Origin: Cryobacterium sp. PAMC25264
Lineage (GTDB): Bacteria; Actinomycetota; Actinomycetes; Actinomycetales; Microbacteriaceae
Assembly (NCBI RefSeq): GCF_019443325.1
Contig: NZ_CP080383.1
Location: forward strand, 1,674,001 to 1,738,000
Reading direction: 5' to 3'
Length of the DNA stretch: 64,000 nt
A program made the position numbers and the translations under genes. Below are positions 8,371 through 19,033 of this stretch, piece by piece (position 1 is the stretch's first letter; each line of letters opens with the position of its first letter). A model generated the notes under the pieces. That model searched no databases. It was not told the origin of the DNA and saw only the letters and a list, made by a program, of their open reading frames with translations.

Positions 8371-10121
8371 TAGGAATCCTTCCCGTCGGTCGGCTTACTC
8401 GAGCCGGATCCGATGAGCTCAGCCGCCTTGCGTTCGGCGATGGTCTGACGTTTGACGGCTTCCTTGCTGGCGGAAGCACCCTTGCGCGACGCACCCGGCA
8501 CGGCGGGGGGAGCGAATTGCGCCCGACCGCGATACACGGCGCCCAGCGCCCGGGGGTCCAGTCCGCTGAACCGGTGGCCCTCACCGAAGAACTTGGTGCG
8601 GGCAAGAAGCTGCAGGGTGGGGTGGGTGAACATGGCCACGACGAGCAGGTCGACGAGGGTCGTCAGGCCCAGGGTGAGGGCGAAGCCGCGGACGTTGCCC
8701 ACGGCGAGGATGAAGAGCACGGCTGCAGCGAGGAAGTTGACCGTGTCGGAGGCGATGATGGTGCGGATGGCGCGGCGCCAGCCGGACTCGACCGCTGAGA
8801 CGAGTCCCCTGCCGTCGCGCAATTCGTCTCGCACCCGCTCGAAGTACACGATGAAGGAGTCCGCGGTGATACCGATCGCGACGATGAGGCCCGCCACACC
8901 GGCGAGCGAGAGCCGGTAGCCCTCTCGCCAGGACAGCAGCGTGATCAGGAAGTAGGTGATCACGGCGGCGACGGCCAGGGACGCGATGGTGACCAGGCCG
9001 AGCAGGCGGTACTGGGCCAGGGAGTACAGCACGACCAGGATCAGGCCGATCAGACCGGCGATGAGGCCGCTCTGGAGTTGGGTGGAACCGAGGGTCGCCG
9101 AGATCGTGTCCTGGCTCTGCAGCGTGAAGCTGATCGGCAGGGCGCCGAACTTGAGCTGGTCGGCGAGGGCCTTCGAGGTGTCCTGATCGAAGGACCCGGT
9201 GATCTGCGGCTTGCCGTCGGTGATCACCGCGAGGGTGCGAGGAGCGGAGATGACGCTGCCGTCGAGGACAATAGCGAACTGGTTCTGGGCGCCCTGCAGG
9301 CCGCTCAGTCGGGTCGTGACGTCGGCGAAGGCCTGGGTCCCGGTGCCGTCGAAGACGATGTTCACAGCCCACTCGCCGGTGGTCGCGCCGCTCTGCGTGG
9401 TGACCTGGCCGTTGGTGGCGTCGGAGATGTTCTCGCCGCTGACCTCGACCGGTCCGAGGATGTACTTGACCGAGCCGTCGGTCTCACAGGTGATCAGGGG
9501 CTGATCCGCCGGGGCGACGTTGGTGGTGTCGATATCGCTGCACTGGAAGGTGTCGAACTGCGCCTGCAGTGCAGGCGTGATGTTGTTCAGGTCGCTGGCG
9601 TCGGTCGGAGCGACGGACGGCGTCGTCTCCGGAGCGGGCGTGGCGGCATCGGTCGCAGAATCGGTCGCAGGATCCGTTGCGCCGGGGGTGGCCGTCGAGC
9701 CATCGGTGCCGACGCTGTCAGCCGACGGAGCAGAGGCGATGAGGACCGGGCGGAATTCGAGCTTTGCCGAGGATTCGATGCGGTTCAGGGTGGCGTCGTC
9801 TGGTGTCCCGGGGATCGACACCACGATGTTCTGCCCGCCCTGGGTGTTGATCTCCGACTCGGAGACACCGGCAGAGTCAATGCGCTGGCGGATGATCGAG
9901 ACAGCCTGGTTGAGCTGTTCGGACGAGACCGTCTGGCCCGACTCGAGCTTGGGGGCCAGGATGATCTGCGTGCCGCCCTCGAGGTCGAGGGCCAGCTTGG
10001 GGGTCCACGACCCCCCACCGGTGAGTACTCCGGCCCCGTTGAGAGCGATGAGACCGACGATGATCACGCCAAGCCAGGTCAGCGAGCGCCAGGCCTTCTT
10101 GGTCGGAGACGACTTAGCCAC
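8370..10121 (-). CDS. secD: Protein translocase subunit SecD
   Basis: Membrane subunit of the SecDF-YajC accessory complex. The 583-residue product starts at GTG 10121 (VAKSSPTKKAWRSL). Helix one is near residues 15-35, followed by the family motif LDLEGGTQIIL. A large extracytoplasmic domain carries a low-complexity Asp/Ala/Thr/Pro stretch (about residues 135-175), and a C-terminal block of five helices contains GLIVAIGITADSFIVYFERVRDELR. The alanine-threonine insert is typical of actinobacterial SecD. It lies in the chain yajC-secD-secF. Confidence 0.95.
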   Translation of the reverse strand: MAKSSPTKKAWRSLTWLGVIIVGLIALNGAGVLTGGGSWTPKLALDLEGGTQIILAPKLESGQTVSSEQLNQAVSIIRQRIDSAGVSESEINTQGGQNIVVSIPGTPDDATLNRIESSAKLEFRPVLIASAPSADSVGTDGSTATPGATDPATDSATDAATPAPETTPSVAPTDASDLNNITPALQAQFDTFQCSDIDTTNVAPADQPLITCETDGSVKYILGPVEVSGENISDATNGQVTTQSGATTGEWAVNIVFDGTGTQAFADVTTRLSGLQGAQNQFAIVLDGSVISAPRTLAVITDGKPQITGSFDQDTSKALADQLKFGALPISFTLQSQDTISATLGSTQLQSGLIAGLIGLILVVLYSLAQYRLLGLVTIASLAVAAVITYFLITLLSWREGYRLSLAGVAGLIVAIGITADSFIVYFERVRDELRDGRGLVSAVESGWRRAIRTIIASDTVNFLAAAVLFILAVGNVRGFALTLGLTTLVDLLVVAMFTHPTLQLLARTKFFGEGHRFSGLDPRALGAVYRGRAQFAPPAVPGASRKGASASKEAVKRQTIAERKAAELIGSGSSKPTDGKDS

Positions 10122-10186
10122 CTATTGAACTCAGCTTTCTTTGCTCGTGCCCACGCCGGAGGGCGTGGACACGGAGAGGGGATGTG

Positions 10187-10624
10187 TTACGCGTCGCCCT
10201 TTTTGGGTTCGGTGTTTGTGTCGGTCACGGTGGTGCTGTCGGAAACGGAGTCATCGGTCGATTCCATCTCGGTGCGCTGGCCGTATTCCGGCTCGCCCAC
10301 GATGGCCGGCGTGCCGGCGGTCTCGTCGACGGTGTCGTCCAGGACGATGTCATCGCCCACAACGGTGGGCTCCACGACACGAGCGATGGTCTGACGGTGG
10401 ATCTGCACGATGGTGCCGGGGGCGATCTCGAGAGCGACCTTGTTCTCTTCTTCGTCGATGGACACGATGGTGCCGTAGAGCCCGAAGTTGGTCATGACGT
10501 CCGCGCCGGCCACCATCTTCGACTGCAGCGCAAGGGTGTCCTTCTGGCGCTTACGGCCGTTGCGAAACATGAAGAACACGAGCAACGCCAAAACGGCGAG
10601 CATGACAAGAGTCAACGGATCCAT
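10187..10624 (-). CDS. yajC: Preprotein translocase subunit YajC
   Basis: Small single-pass membrane protein that associates with SecDF. I start at ATG 10624 (MDPLTLVMLAVLALLVFFMF), giving 145 residues; the open frame runs a little further upstream without family sequence. One N-terminal helix is followed by NGRKRQKDTLALQSKMVAGADVMTNFGLYGTIVSID, the YajC core, and an acidic, Thr/Ser-rich tail. It lies between ruvB and secD, the conserved actinobacterial position. Confidence 0.93.
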   Translation of the reverse strand: MDPLTLVMLAVLALLVFFMFRNGRKRQKDTLALQSKMVAGADVMTNFGLYGTIVSIDEEENKVALEIAPGTIVQIHRQTIARVVEPTVVGDDIVLDDTVDETAGTPAIVGEPEYGQRTEMESTDDSVSDSTTVTDTNTEPKKGDA

Positions 10625-10756
10625 AGAACTGTGAGACCTTCCCGCACTGCACGACATGCCAGAGCAGTGTCGTCAGATGTGCAGAGTTGTTTGATGTGCA
10701 GAGTTTGTGTTGGACAGAGTTATCAACGCGCGCGTGGCGTGGCTGACCAGCTTGAA

Positions 10757-11791
10757 TTATAGAACATCCAAGGTGAGCGCAGCCTGAGGATCGCTCAGTC
10801 CGAAGTGCCGCCACGCTGCGGGAGTGGCAACCCGCCCTCGCGGGGTACGCGTGAGGAAGCCTATCCGTACCAGGAAGGGCTCCACGACCGATTCGATGGT
10901 GTCCGGCTCCTCCCCCACCGAGACGGCGAGGGTGTTGAGGCCGACCGGGCCACCCCCAAAACGGGTCAGGACGATGTTCATGACCTCCCGGTCGAGCCGG
11001 TCGAGGCCGATCTCGTCGACGTCGTACAGCTCCAACGCGGCGTGAACGGCGGCCAAGTCGGCGTCGCCGCCGTGCACCAGGGCGTAGTCGCGCACCCGCC
11101 GCAGCAGCCGGTTCGCGATCCGCGGCGTTCCGCGACAACGGCCAGCGATCTCGGCGATGGCTTCCCTGTCGATGACGAGGCCCAGCAATTTTGCGGCCCG
11201 GGTGAGCACCTGTTCGAGTTCGGCGTCGGCGTAGAACTCCAGGTGGGCGGTGAACCCGAACCGGTCGCGCAACGGATTGGGCAACATCCCCGAGCGGGTG
11301 GTGGCGCCCACAAGCGTGAACGGGGCCAGGTCGAGCGGTACCGAGGTGGCTCCGGCGCCCTTGCCGACCATGATGTCGATGCGGAAGTCCTCCATCGCCA
11401 GGTAAAGCATCTCCTCGGCGGACCGTGCCATGCGGTGGATCTCGTCGATGAAGAGCACCTCACCGGGAACCAGCGACGAGAGCACCGCTGCGAGGTCACC
11501 GGCGTGCTGGATGGCGGGGCCGCTCGACATGCGCAAAGGGCGGTTGCCTTCGTAGGCGATGATCATGGCAAGGGTGGTTTTACCCAGGCCTGGAGGGCCG
11601 GCCAGGAGAATGTGGTCGGGCGTGCGCTGCTGCATGGAGGCGGCGGTGAGCAGAAGCTGCAACTGGCCGCGTACCTTCTGCTGGCCCACGAATTCCGTGA
11701 GGCTCTTCGGGCGCAGGGCGCCTTCGAAGGCGAGTTCGGCATCGCCGGCGAGGGCCGGGTCGGCCAGTTCGACACCGGGATCCGTCGTCAT
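10757..11791 (-). CDS. ruvB: Holliday junction branch migration ATPase RuvB
   Basis: Hexameric AAA+ motor that drives branch migration with RuvA. The product is 344 residues, the family's normal length. Walker A GPPGLGKT is at about 65-72 and Walker B DEIH at about 116-119; sensor [19 protein letters not shown] and the C-terminal winged helix ([24 protein letters not shown]) are intact. The ATG overlaps the ruvA TGA by one base (TGATG), so translation is probably coupled. Confidence 0.97.
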   Translation of the reverse strand: MTTDPGVELADPALAGDAELAFEGALRPKSLTEFVGQQKVRGQLQLLLTAASMQQRTPDHILLAGPPGLGKTTLAMIIAYEGNRPLRMSSGPAIQHAGDLAAVLSSLVPGEVLFIDEIHRMARSAEEMLYLAMEDFRIDIMVGKGAGATSVPLDLAPFTLVGATTRSGMLPNPLRDRFGFTAHLEFYADAELEQVLTRAAKLLGLVIDREAIAEIAGRCRGTPRIANRLLRRVRDYALVHGGDADLAAVHAALELYDVDEIGLDRLDREVMNIVLTRFGGGPVGLNTLAVSVGEEPDTIESVVEPFLVRIGFLTRTPRGRVATPAAWRHFGLSDPQAALTLDVL

Positions 11792-12435
11792 CAGCGGTGG
11801 CTCCCGTCTGCGGCGCCCGCGTGTTGGGCCGGGCCGAGGCGCGCAAGGGCGAGACGCAGGACGGCGGCGACGCCGGCTCCTTCGGCGTCGAACTCGGCGC
11901 TGCTGCCGGCCAGGATCTCCTCGACGGCCTGGGCGGCAACCCTCTCGGACCAGCCGAGGCCGATCAGGGCGGTCTGTACGCTCGTGCCCACAGCGGCCGC
12001 GGCACTCGGGCGGCCGGGCGTGGCGGATGCGGCGGTGACGACGAGCTTGCCGGCCAGGGACAGCACGATGAGCTTGGCGGTCTTGGGGCCGATCCCGCTC
12101 ACCTTGCGGAAGACCGAGTCCTCTTCGGCGGACACGGCCTGCGCGATCTGGTTGGGGCTGAGGACAGCGAGTACGCCGAGGGCCGATTTGGGTCCGACGC
12201 CGGTGACGCCGACCAGGAGTTCGAAGACGGCCAGCTCGTCGGCGGAGGGGAACCCGTACAGCGTGAGGGAGTCCTCCCGCACGATCAGAGTCGTCGACAG
12301 TCGGGTCTCGGTGCCGACCCGGGCGGCAAGGGCCGTCGGCGGGGTCACCTGCACGGCCAGACCCACTCCCCCGACCTCGATGACCACCGTGGAACCCAGA
12401 GCGGACAGGACGGGGCCACGCACTGAAGAGATCAC
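11791..12435 (-). CDS. ruvA: Holliday junction DNA-binding protein RuvA
   Basis: Tetrameric Holliday-junction binder that loads RuvB. The 214-residue product begins with the OB fold ([25 protein letters not shown]) from GTG 12435. The double helix-hairpin-helix region follows ([32 protein letters not shown]), and a C-terminal UBA-like RuvB-binding domain ([20 protein letters not shown]) ends the protein. The start overlaps the ruvC stop as GTGA. Confidence 0.96.
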   Translation of the reverse strand: MISSVRGPVLSALGSTVVIEVGGVGLAVQVTPPTALAARVGTETRLSTTLIVREDSLTLYGFPSADELAVFELLVGVTGVGPKSALGVLAVLSPNQIAQAVSAEEDSVFRKVSGIGPKTAKLIVLSLAGKLVVTAASATPGRPSAAAAVGTSVQTALIGLGWSERVAAQAVEEILAGSSAEFDAEGAGVAAVLRLALARLGPAQHAGAADGSHR

Positions 12436-13085
12436 CTATTCAGCCTACGGTGCGCCGCCGACGTTGCCGCCGCCGCACCCGGCGCGTTGCCGCGCTCCGC
12501 ATCCCGCCAGGCCTTCTGCGCCGGGGTGAGCGCGCCGGGAGTGCGGGCCGGGGTGGACCTGTTGCCGGCCGCCACGGTGCCGCTGGTGGGCAGCACTCCG
12601 CCGCCGGCGCCGGTGCGCCAGGCATGGCAGATCGCTAGGGCCAGCGCGTCGGCGGCATCCGCCGGTTTCGGGATCTCGGCCAGGCCGAGCACCCGGGCCA
12701 CCATGGTGCCGACCTGCTTCTTGTCCGCGGAGCCGTAGCCAGTGATGGCCGCTTTCACCTCGCTGGGGGTGTGCAGGGTCACGGTGAGGCCACGACGGGC
12801 GGCGAGCATGAGCGCCACCCCGCTGATCTGGGCTGTGCCCATCACCGTGCTCACGTTCTGTTGGGCGAAGACGCGCTCGATGGCCACGTATTGGGGTTGG
12901 TGCCGGTCGAGCAGTTCCTCGAGTCCTTCACCGATGAGCAGCAGTCGTCTCTCGAGGCTCAGGTCGGGGGAACTGCGCAACACCTGCACGTCCACCAGGG
13001 TCGCCGAGCGGTTCGCTGCGACGTCGACGATGCCGACGCCGCAGCGGGTCAGGCCGGGGTCGATGCCCAGCACCCTGACCGTCAT
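12432..13085 (-). CDS. ruvC: Crossover junction endodeoxyribonuclease RuvC
   Basis: Holliday-junction resolvase with an RNase H fold. Starting at ATG 13085 gives 217 residues ([21 protein letters not shown]). The acidic residues D9 (GIDPG), E in [10 protein letters not shown] and the D-x-x-D of [14 protein letters not shown] are all present. A Pro/Ala-rich C-terminal tail of about 45 residues extends beyond the usual 170-residue core, as in other actinobacteria. The gene starts 7 bases after the yebC stop. Confidence 0.96.
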   Translation of the reverse strand: MTVRVLGIDPGLTRCGVGIVDVAANRSATLVDVQVLRSSPDLSLERRLLLIGEGLEELLDRHQPQYVAIERVFAQQNVSTVMGTAQISGVALMLAARRGLTVTLHTPSEVKAAITGYGSADKKQVGTMVARVLGLAEIPKPADAADALALAICHAWRTGAGGGVLPTSGTVAAGNRSTPARTPGALTPAQKAWRDAERGNAPGAAAATSAAHRRLNR

Positions 13086-13092
13086 TGGTGTG

Positions 13093-13857
13093 TTATTCGC
13101 TCTCGGATTCGAGTTCGGCCTGCACCTCGGGCGTGATGTCATAGTTGCTGTAGATGTTCTGCACGTCGTCAAGCTCTTCGAGTGCGTCGATGAGCCTGAA
13201 CACCTTGCGGGCGGTCTCGGCGTCGACCTCGATCTTCAGCTGCGGAACGAAGGCGATGTCGGCAGAGTCGTAGTCGATGCCCGCGGTCTGCAGCGCGGTG
13301 CGGGTGGCGACGAGGTCGTGGGCTTCGCTGAAGACCTCGAACTTCTCGCCGTCGTCGACGACTTCCTCGGCTCCCGCATCGAGCACGGCGGCGAGCACAT
13401 CGTCTTCCGTGACATCGTTGCCCTTGGGGACGACGACGATGCCCTTGCGGTGGAAGTTGTAGGCGACGCTGCCCGGGTCGGCCATGTTGCCGCCGTTGCG
13501 GCTGACTGTGGTGCGCACCTCTGCGGCCGCGCGGTTCTTGTTGTCGGTGAGGCACTCGATCATGATCGCGACGCCGTTGGCGGCGTAGCCCTCGTACATG
13601 ATGGTTGTGTAGTCGACGACCTCGCCGGAGAGGCCGGCGCCGCGCTTGACGGCGCGGTCGATGTTGTCGTTGGGGACCGAGGTCTTCTTGGCCTTCTGGA
13701 TGGCGTCGACGAGAGTGGGGTTACCAGACAGGTCGGCGCCGCCCATGCGCGCCGCGACCTCGATGTTCTTGATCAGCTTGGCGAATGCCTTGGCCCGACG
13801 CGAGTCGGTGACGGCCTTCTGGTGCTTGGTTGTCGCCCATTTGGAGTGTCCGGACAT
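13093..13857 (-). CDS. yebC: YebC/PmpR family protein
   Basis: Conserved cytoplasmic protein of the TACO1/YebC family; members have been linked to transcriptional regulation and to relief of ribosome stalling at proline runs. The 254-residue product starts [23 protein letters not shown], the family hallmark, followed by [11 protein letters not shown] and [23 protein letters not shown]. Length is standard. It is the first gene of the yebC-ruvC-ruvA-ruvB chain. Confidence 0.96.
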   Translation of the reverse strand: MSGHSKWATTKHQKAVTDSRRAKAFAKLIKNIEVAARMGGADLSGNPTLVDAIQKAKKTSVPNDNIDRAVKRGAGLSGEVVDYTTIMYEGYAANGVAIMIECLTDNKNRAAAEVRTTVSRNGGNMADPGSVAYNFHRKGIVVVPKGNDVTEDDVLAAVLDAGAEEVVDDGEKFEVFSEAHDLVATRTALQTAGIDYDSADIAFVPQLKIEVDAETARKVFRLIDALEELDDVQNIYSNYDITPEVQAELESESE

Positions 13858-14001
13858 GAATCTCCCGTGTGTCGCTTAGTCGTGCGACGCTGTTCGCGCG
13901 CCGCAGGGTGGATGCGGTGCATCGCTGCACTGCCTGGTATTGAACTGTTCATCAAGCGTGGTGGCACAGCGAACGACGTCGAACGCTGGTGCGATCCCAG
14001 T

Positions 14002-14586
14002 CTAGCCCGCGGCGTTGGGACGGGCTTGGGACACGGCGGGTTCAGGTGCAGCGCCGTCAGGAACAGCCAGGATCTTCCGAAGCGTCCGCAGGTTCCGGGT
14101 GGTGGTGGTGGGCTTAAAGCGGGCTTTGCCCGACAGGACACTGAAGGGACTCTTGATACCTACCGCACGCCGCACCTGCCAGTAAACGACGTCCGTGCCC
14201 CGTTGCACCCTCTCGTCGTTCGGATCCAGCTCAGGTGCGGCCGCGAGCAGGTCGTCCAGCGTGGCCGGCTCGGAGCCGAACAGGACGTAGGAATGCCAGC
14301 CGACGCGATCCTCGAATGGGTAGTCGGCGACGGTGCCGGTCAGTCGCGGCCAGGGCACGAGAACCACCCAGGCCTCGTAGCCGAAACGTTCGGAGAGCGT
14401 GCGTTCCAGGCCGGATTTGACGACGGCGGCATCTGTCTCGGAGGTCTCCAGGACCACGTTTCCGCTGGCGAGGACCGTCGTCACGGCTGTGTGGCCGAGG
14501 CCTCGCACCGTCTCGGCGAGCTCGGCCATGCGGATGTTGATGCCGCCGACGTTGATGCCGCGCAGCAGAGCGATGTATCGGGTCAT
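14002..14586 (-). CDS. DUF1697 domain-containing protein
   Basis: A 194-residue cytoplasmic protein of unknown function. The N-terminal signature MTRYIALLRGINVGGINIRM and the segment TVLASGNVVLETSETD are diagnostic for DUF1697. No catalytic motif is recognisable. It lies between pdxT and yebC on the same strand, 144 bases upstream of yebC, so it probably has little to do with either. The C-terminus is rich in Pro and Ala. Confidence 0.88.
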   Translation of the reverse strand: MTRYIALLRGINVGGINIRMAELAETVRGLGHTAVTTVLASGNVVLETSETDAAVVKSGLERTLSERFGYEAWVVLVPWPRLTGTVADYPFEDRVGWHSYVLFGSEPATLDDLLAAAPELDPNDERVQRGTDVVYWQVRRAVGIKSPFSVLSGKARFKPTTTTRNLRTLRKILAVPDGAAPEPAVSQARPNAAG

Positions 14587-14617
14587 ACGCCCAGTCTGGC
14601 GCAGCCGGAACGGTTCG

Positions 14618-15211
14618 TCACGACCGGAAGCCGGCGCCCCGGACCTTCTGTAGGAAGTACTCGTGGAATCGGTGTTCCCCGGTGATCTCGGGGTGGAAGG
14701 ACGTGCCGATCAGGTTGCCCTGTTCCACCGCGACACAGCGACCGTCAGCGATCGTGGCCAGGGCCGTGGCTTTCGGTCCGACACTCTCCACGACGGGCGC
14801 ACGGATGAACACGGCGTGCACGGGCGGGCCGCCGAACACGGGTACATCGAGGTCGGTTTCGAACGAGGCTCTCTGCGAGCCGAAGGCGTTGCGGCGCACG
14901 CTGATGTCGAGACCACCCAGGCTCTGCTGCCCGGAAATGCCGTCGAGGACGGTGTCAGCCAGCATGATCAGCCCGGCGCAGGTGCCGTACACGGGCAGTC
15001 CGGAGCCCACGGCCGTCCGCAGCGGTTCGGCCAGGCCGAACAGGCGGGTCAGCTTGTCCATCACGCTGGACTCGCCGCCCGGGATCACCAGGCCGTCGAC
15101 GACGGCCAGCTCCTCCGGGCGGCGGACGAGGAGCACCTCGCTGCCGAGCGAACTCAACATCGCGGCATGCTCGCGAAAGTCGCCCTGCAGGGCGAGTACT
15201 CCAACGGTCAT
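14618..15211 (-). CDS. pdxT: Pyridoxal 5'-phosphate synthase glutaminase subunit PdxT
   Basis: Class-I glutaminase that hydrolyses glutamine and channels ammonia to PdxS for PLP synthesis. The 197-residue product starts at ATG 15211 (MTVGVLALQGDFREH). PGGESS is at about 45-49, the nucleophile Cys78 is in YGTCAGLIML, and the His/Glu pair is in SFHPEIT. It starts 10 bases after the pdxS stop, so the two form an operon. Confidence 0.96.
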   Translation of the reverse strand: MTVGVLALQGDFREHAAMLSSLGSEVLLVRRPEELAVVDGLVIPGGESSVMDKLTRLFGLAEPLRTAVGSGLPVYGTCAGLIMLADTVLDGISGQQSLGGLDISVRRNAFGSQRASFETDLDVPVFGGPPVHAVFIRAPVVESVGPKATALATIADGRCVAVEQGNLIGTSFHPEITGEHRFHEYFLQKVRGAGFRS

Positions 15212-15221
15212 GAAGCGGGTG

Positions 15222-16124
15222 TTACCAGCCGCGCTCGGACAGGCGGTGCGGTGCGGGGAGGTCGGCCACGTTGATGCCGACCATCGCTTCGCCGAGGCCG
15301 CGCGAGACATCCGCGATGATCTTGGCGTCGTCGTAGAACGCGACGGCCTTGACGATCGCGTTGGCGCGCTCCTGCGGATTGCCGGACTTGAAGATGCCCG
15401 AACCCACGAAGACGCCGTCGGCGCCGAGCTGCATCATCATGGCCGCATCGGCCGGGGTGGCCACGCCGCCCGCGGTGAACAGGACGACGGGCAGCTTGCC
15501 GGTCGCGGCGATCTCGGCGACCAGTTCGTACGGCGCCTGCAGCTCCTTGGCGGCCACGTACAGCTCGTCCTTGGTGAGCGAGGACAGCCGGGCGATCTCG
15601 CCCTTGATGGTGCGGATGTGCTTGGTCGCCTCCGATACGTCGCCGGTGCCGGCCTCGCCCTTGGAGCGGATCATCGCAGCGCCCTCGGTGATGCGGCGAA
15701 GCGCCTCACCCAGGTTCGTCGCACCGCACACGAATGGAACCGTGAAGTTCCACTTGTCGATGTGGTTGACGTAGTCGGCCGGGCTGAGTACTTCGGACTC
15801 GTCGATGTAGTCGACCTCGAGGGCCTGCAGCACCTGTGCTTCGACGAAGTGGCCGATGCGGGCCTTAGCCATCACCGGGATGGAGACCTCGGCGATGATG
15901 CTGTCGATCAGGTCGGGGTCGCTCATACGGGCGACACCACCCTGCGAGCGGATGTCGGCGGGAACGCGCTCGAGCGCCATGACGGCGACGGCGCCGGCGT
16001 CTTCGGCGATGCGGGCCTGCTCGGCGTTGACGACGTCCATGATGACGCCGCCCTTCAGCATCTCAGCGAGTCCGCGCTTGACGCGGCTCGAGCCGAACTG
16101 CTCAGGAGTTGTGGTGTCAGTCAT
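15222..16124 (-). CDS. pdxS: Pyridoxal 5'-phosphate synthase lyase subunit PdxS
   Basis: Condenses ribose 5-phosphate, glyceraldehyde 3-phosphate and ammonia into pyridoxal 5'-phosphate. The 300-residue TIM-barrel protein starts at ATG 16124. It contains [44 protein letters not shown] with a catalytic lysine, and [16 protein letters not shown]. Frame extension upstream of the ATG has no family sequence. The actinobacterial pgsA and pim genes commonly found upstream are not here; the HIT gene ends only 91 bases away. Confidence 0.97.
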   Translation of the reverse strand: MTDTTTPEQFGSSRVKRGLAEMLKGGVIMDVVNAEQARIAEDAGAVAVMALERVPADIRSQGGVARMSDPDLIDSIIAEVSIPVMAKARIGHFVEAQVLQALEVDYIDESEVLSPADYVNHIDKWNFTVPFVCGATNLGEALRRITEGAAMIRSKGEAGTGDVSEATKHIRTIKGEIARLSSLTKDELYVAAKELQAPYELVAEIAATGKLPVVLFTAGGVATPADAAMMMQLGADGVFVGSGIFKSGNPQERANAIVKAVAFYDDAKIIADVSRGLGEAMVGINVADLPAPHRLSERGW

Positions 16125-16215
16125 AACGTCGATTCTATTCCTTGCGTGGGGTGCCGCCGTTCGGGTTCCGGCACGAGGGACACTGCTGATAGACCGACGC
16201 CCAAGCGGTGAAGGG

Positions 16216-16836
16216 TCACTGCTCCCCTGCGGGCCAGCCCTGGGCAACCGAGCGGCGCACGTCGCCCAGGAGCTGGGGTATCGCCTTGGTGCCGGCGATG
16301 ATCGGGAAGAAGTTCGAGTCCAGCGCCCACCGAGGAACGATGTGTTGGTGCAGATGCTCCGCGATCCCGGCACCGGCGATGCGTCCCTGGTTCATCCCGA
16401 GGTTGAACCCGTCGCAGCCGCTGGTTGTTTTGAGCACGCGCATGGCCGTCTGGGTCAGGCTACCGATTTCGGCGACCTCTTCCGGCGTGGCTTCGTCATA
16501 CGTCGCAACATGCCGGTACGGGCAGACCAGCAGGTGACCGCTGTTGTACGGGAACAGGTTCAGCAGAACGTAGGCATACTTTCCGCGGGCCACGATGAGG
16601 GCCTTCTCGTCGTCCATCGACGGTGCGATGCAGAACGGGCAGTCGTCGGGGTGCGGCTGCTGGCCACCCTGGATGTAGACCATGCGGTGCGGTGTCCACA
16701 GTCGCTGGAAGGCATCGGGGACGGCGGCGAAGTCGCCGGAGTTCTCCACCTGGACGCCCTCGGCGGTGTCCTGCGGGCTGCCGGACAACCGATCCCAGGG
16801 GGTGTCCCTCGGCCCTGTGCCGGACGTGTCCGTCAT
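16216..16836 (-). CDS. HIT domain protein, Ap4A phosphorylase-like
   Basis: Predicted nucleotide hydrolase/transferase of 206 residues. CPFC (about 66-69) suggests a metal site with later ligands. [19 protein letters not shown] and the histidine triad HLHQHIV (161-167) are intact. The sequence and its position just downstream of thrS match the mycobacterial protein reported as a diadenosine tetraphosphate phosphorylase, so turnover of Ap4A, a by-product of aminoacyl-tRNA synthetases, is a plausible job. It starts 2 bases after the thrS stop, so co-expression is likely. Confidence 0.92.
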   Translation of the reverse strand: MTDTSGTGPRDTPWDRLSGSPQDTAEGVQVENSGDFAAVPDAFQRLWTPHRMVYIQGGQQPHPDDCPFCIAPSMDDEKALIVARGKYAYVLLNLFPYNSGHLLVCPYRHVATYDEATPEEVAEIGSLTQTAMRVLKTTSGCDGFNLGMNQGRIAGAGIAEHLHQHIVPRWALDSNFFPIIAGTKAIPQLLGDVRRSVAQGWPAGEQ

Positions 16837-16838
16837 CG

Positions 16839-18890
16839 TCAGGCCAGTTCCGGCGCGGCCACACCGACCGGGGAGAGCGAGGCGTGTGCCTCGGAGAAGT
16901 CCGCGTCGCCCAGAACCTGGGCACGGGTCTTGATGGACGCGATGATCCGGCGGACGGCGTCGTCGACGGGCACACCGTTTTCCTGGGTGCCGTCGCGGAA
17001 CCGGAAGCTGACCGCGTTGTTGGCGCGATCCTCTTCCCCCACTATGAGCTGGAACGGGATCTTCTGTAGGGTGGCATTGCGGATCTTCTTCTGCATCCGG
17101 TCGCTCGAGGAGTCGAGCTCGACGCGTACCCCGGCGGTCTTGAGCGTGGCCAGGACTCCCCAGAGGTAGTCCTCGTACTGTTCGGACACGGGGATACCGA
17201 TGACCTGCACCGGAGAGAGCCAGACCGGGAACGCGCCGGCGTAGTGCTCGAGCAGGATGGCGAAGAATCGTTCGATGGATCCGAGCAGGGCGCGGTGGAT
17301 CATCACGGGCTGCTGACGGGAGCCGTCCGGTGCCGTGTACTCCAGGCCGAACAGCTCCGGCTGGTTGAAGTCGAGCTGGACTGTGGATAGCTGCCAGGTA
17401 CGGCCGATCGCGTCACGGGCCTGCACCGAGATCTTCGGACCGTAGAACGCCGCTCCCCCGGGGTCGGCAACCAGTTCAAGACCCGAGTCCAGTCCCACCT
17501 GACGCAGCGTGTCGGTTGCGGCCTCCCACTGCTCGTCGGTGCCGACGGACTTCTTGGGGTCGCGGGTGGACAGCTCCAGGTAGAAGTCGGTGAGGCCATA
17601 GCCGCGAAGGGTCTCGAAGACGAACTCCAGCTGGCTGGCCACCTCGGCCCTGACCTGGTCCTGGGTGACGTAGATGTGCGCGTCGTCCTGGGTGAGGCCG
17701 CGTACCCGGGTGAGGCCCTGCAACGTGCCGCTCTTCTCGTAGCGGTAGACGGTGCCGAATTCCGCCAGGCGCAACGGGAGTTCACGGTAGCTGCGGCCGC
17801 GGGCCTTGAAGATCAGGTTGTGCATCGGGCAGTTCATGGGCTTGAGGTAGTAGTCCTGGCCCTGACGGGTGACGTTGCCCTCGGCATCGACCTCTTCGTC
17901 GAGGTGCATGGGCGGGAACATGCCGTCGCGGTACCAGTTGAGGTGCTGGCTGGTCTCGAAGAGGTGACCCTTGGTGATGTGCGGGGTGTTGACGAGGTCG
18001 TACCCGTTGGCAAGCAGGCGCTCACGCATGTAGTTCTCGATCTCGGCGCGGATGATGCCACCCTTGGGGTGGAAGACAGCCAGGCCGGAGCCGATCTCCT
18101 CGGGGAACGAGAACAGGTCCAGTTCCTGCCCGAGCTTGCGGTGGTCGCGCTTGGCGGCCTCGGCCAGGCGGGCCTGGTAGGCGCGCAGTTCGTCCTTGGT
18201 GGGCCACGCTGTGCCGTAGATGCGCTGGAGCTGCGGATTCTTCTCCGAGCCGCGCCAGTAGGCGGCGGCAAGGCGGGTGAGTGAGTAGCCGTTGCCGATC
18301 ATGCGGGTGTTCGGCAGGTGCGGGCCGCGGCAGAGGTCTTTCCAGAGCGTTTCGCCGGTCTTCGGGTCGACGTTGTCGTAGATGGTCAGCTCGGCGCCGC
18401 CCACCTCGACGGACTCGTTGTCTCCGGTGTCGGTGGTCGAGCTTGTCGCGTTGGTCGAGCTTGTCGCGACCCCCTTGAGACCGATCAACTCGAGCTTGTA
18501 TGGCTCAGCGGCGAGCTCGGCACGTGCCTCGTCGTCGGTGACGACACGGCGCACGAAGCGCTGGCCCTGGCGGATGATGCGGTCCATGGCCTTCTCGAGG
18601 GACTTGATGTCCTCGGGGGTGAACGGCTCGGCCACATCGAAGTCGTAGTAGAAGCCGTCCGTGACGGGCGGGCCGATGCCCAGGCGCGCTGCCGGGTTGA
18701 TGGTCTGCACGGCCTGCGCGAGAACGTGGGCGGCTGAGTGACGCAGGATGCTCAGGCCGTCGGGAGACTCGATAGTGACCGGGGTGACGTCATCCGTCGG
18801 GGTCACCTGCGCGGCGAGGTCCGTGAGGACACCGTTGACGCGCATGGCGACAACGGATCGGTCGGTGAATAGCTCGAAACCGTCAACCAC
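16839..18890 (-). CDS. thrS: Threonine-tRNA ligase
   Basis: Charges tRNA-Thr with threonine. The 683-residue product starts at GTG 18890, preceded by GGGAG. It has a TGS domain, the editing domain ([11 protein letters not shown], with the SFD-like YYDFDV), the class II core ([47 protein letters not shown]) and a C-terminal anticodon-binding domain. Between GLKG and [15 protein letters not shown] there is an unusual Ser/Thr insert, [18 protein letters not shown], encoded by two tandem 18-bp repeats (18434-18469). The insert lies between domains and keeps the frame. Confidence 0.96.
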   Translation of the reverse strand: MVDGFELFTDRSVVAMRVNGVLTDLAAQVTPTDDVTPVTIESPDGLSILRHSAAHVLAQAVQTINPAARLGIGPPVTDGFYYDFDVAEPFTPEDIKSLEKAMDRIIRQGQRFVRRVVTDDEARAELAAEPYKLELIGLKGVATSSTNATSSTTDTGDNESVEVGGAELTIYDNVDPKTGETLWKDLCRGPHLPNTRMIGNGYSLTRLAAAYWRGSEKNPQLQRIYGTAWPTKDELRAYQARLAEAAKRDHRKLGQELDLFSFPEEIGSGLAVFHPKGGIIRAEIENYMRERLLANGYDLVNTPHITKGHLFETSQHLNWYRDGMFPPMHLDEEVDAEGNVTRQGQDYYLKPMNCPMHNLIFKARGRSYRELPLRLAEFGTVYRYEKSGTLQGLTRVRGLTQDDAHIYVTQDQVRAEVASQLEFVFETLRGYGLTDFYLELSTRDPKKSVGTDEQWEAATDTLRQVGLDSGLELVADPGGAAFYGPKISVQARDAIGRTWQLSTVQLDFNQPELFGLEYTAPDGSRQQPVMIHRALLGSIERFFAILLEHYAGAFPVWLSPVQVIGIPVSEQYEDYLWGVLATLKTAGVRVELDSSSDRMQKKIRNATLQKIPFQLIVGEEDRANNAVSFRFRDGTQENGVPVDDAVRRIIASIKTRAQVLGDADFSEAHASLSPVGVAAPELA
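18434..18469 (-). repeat. REP-like 18-bp tandem repeat inside thrS
   Basis: Two copies of TGGTCGAGCTTGTCGCGW lie head to tail at 18434-18451 and 18452-18469. They are close to the short GGTCGAGCTTGTCGAGACC-type palindromic repeats that I recall being scattered between genes in Micrococcales. Here the repeat is translated as [10 protein letters not shown] within thrS. Related-looking sequence (CCTTCGGCACGCCTCGACCG) lies just upstream of thrS at about 18971-18990. Confidence 0.7.
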
Positions 18891-19033
18891 GTGTATAGCT
18901 CCCTTGAATTACGAATCATTCAACTTTAGCGGGCGGGAGTGCGCGCGGTGACGGGGTGGCCGGGGCTCAGCCTTCGGCACGCCTCGACCGGTTCGGCGGC
19001 GGGTCGTCGCGAGGTCAGGCCGGTCGCGGGCGG

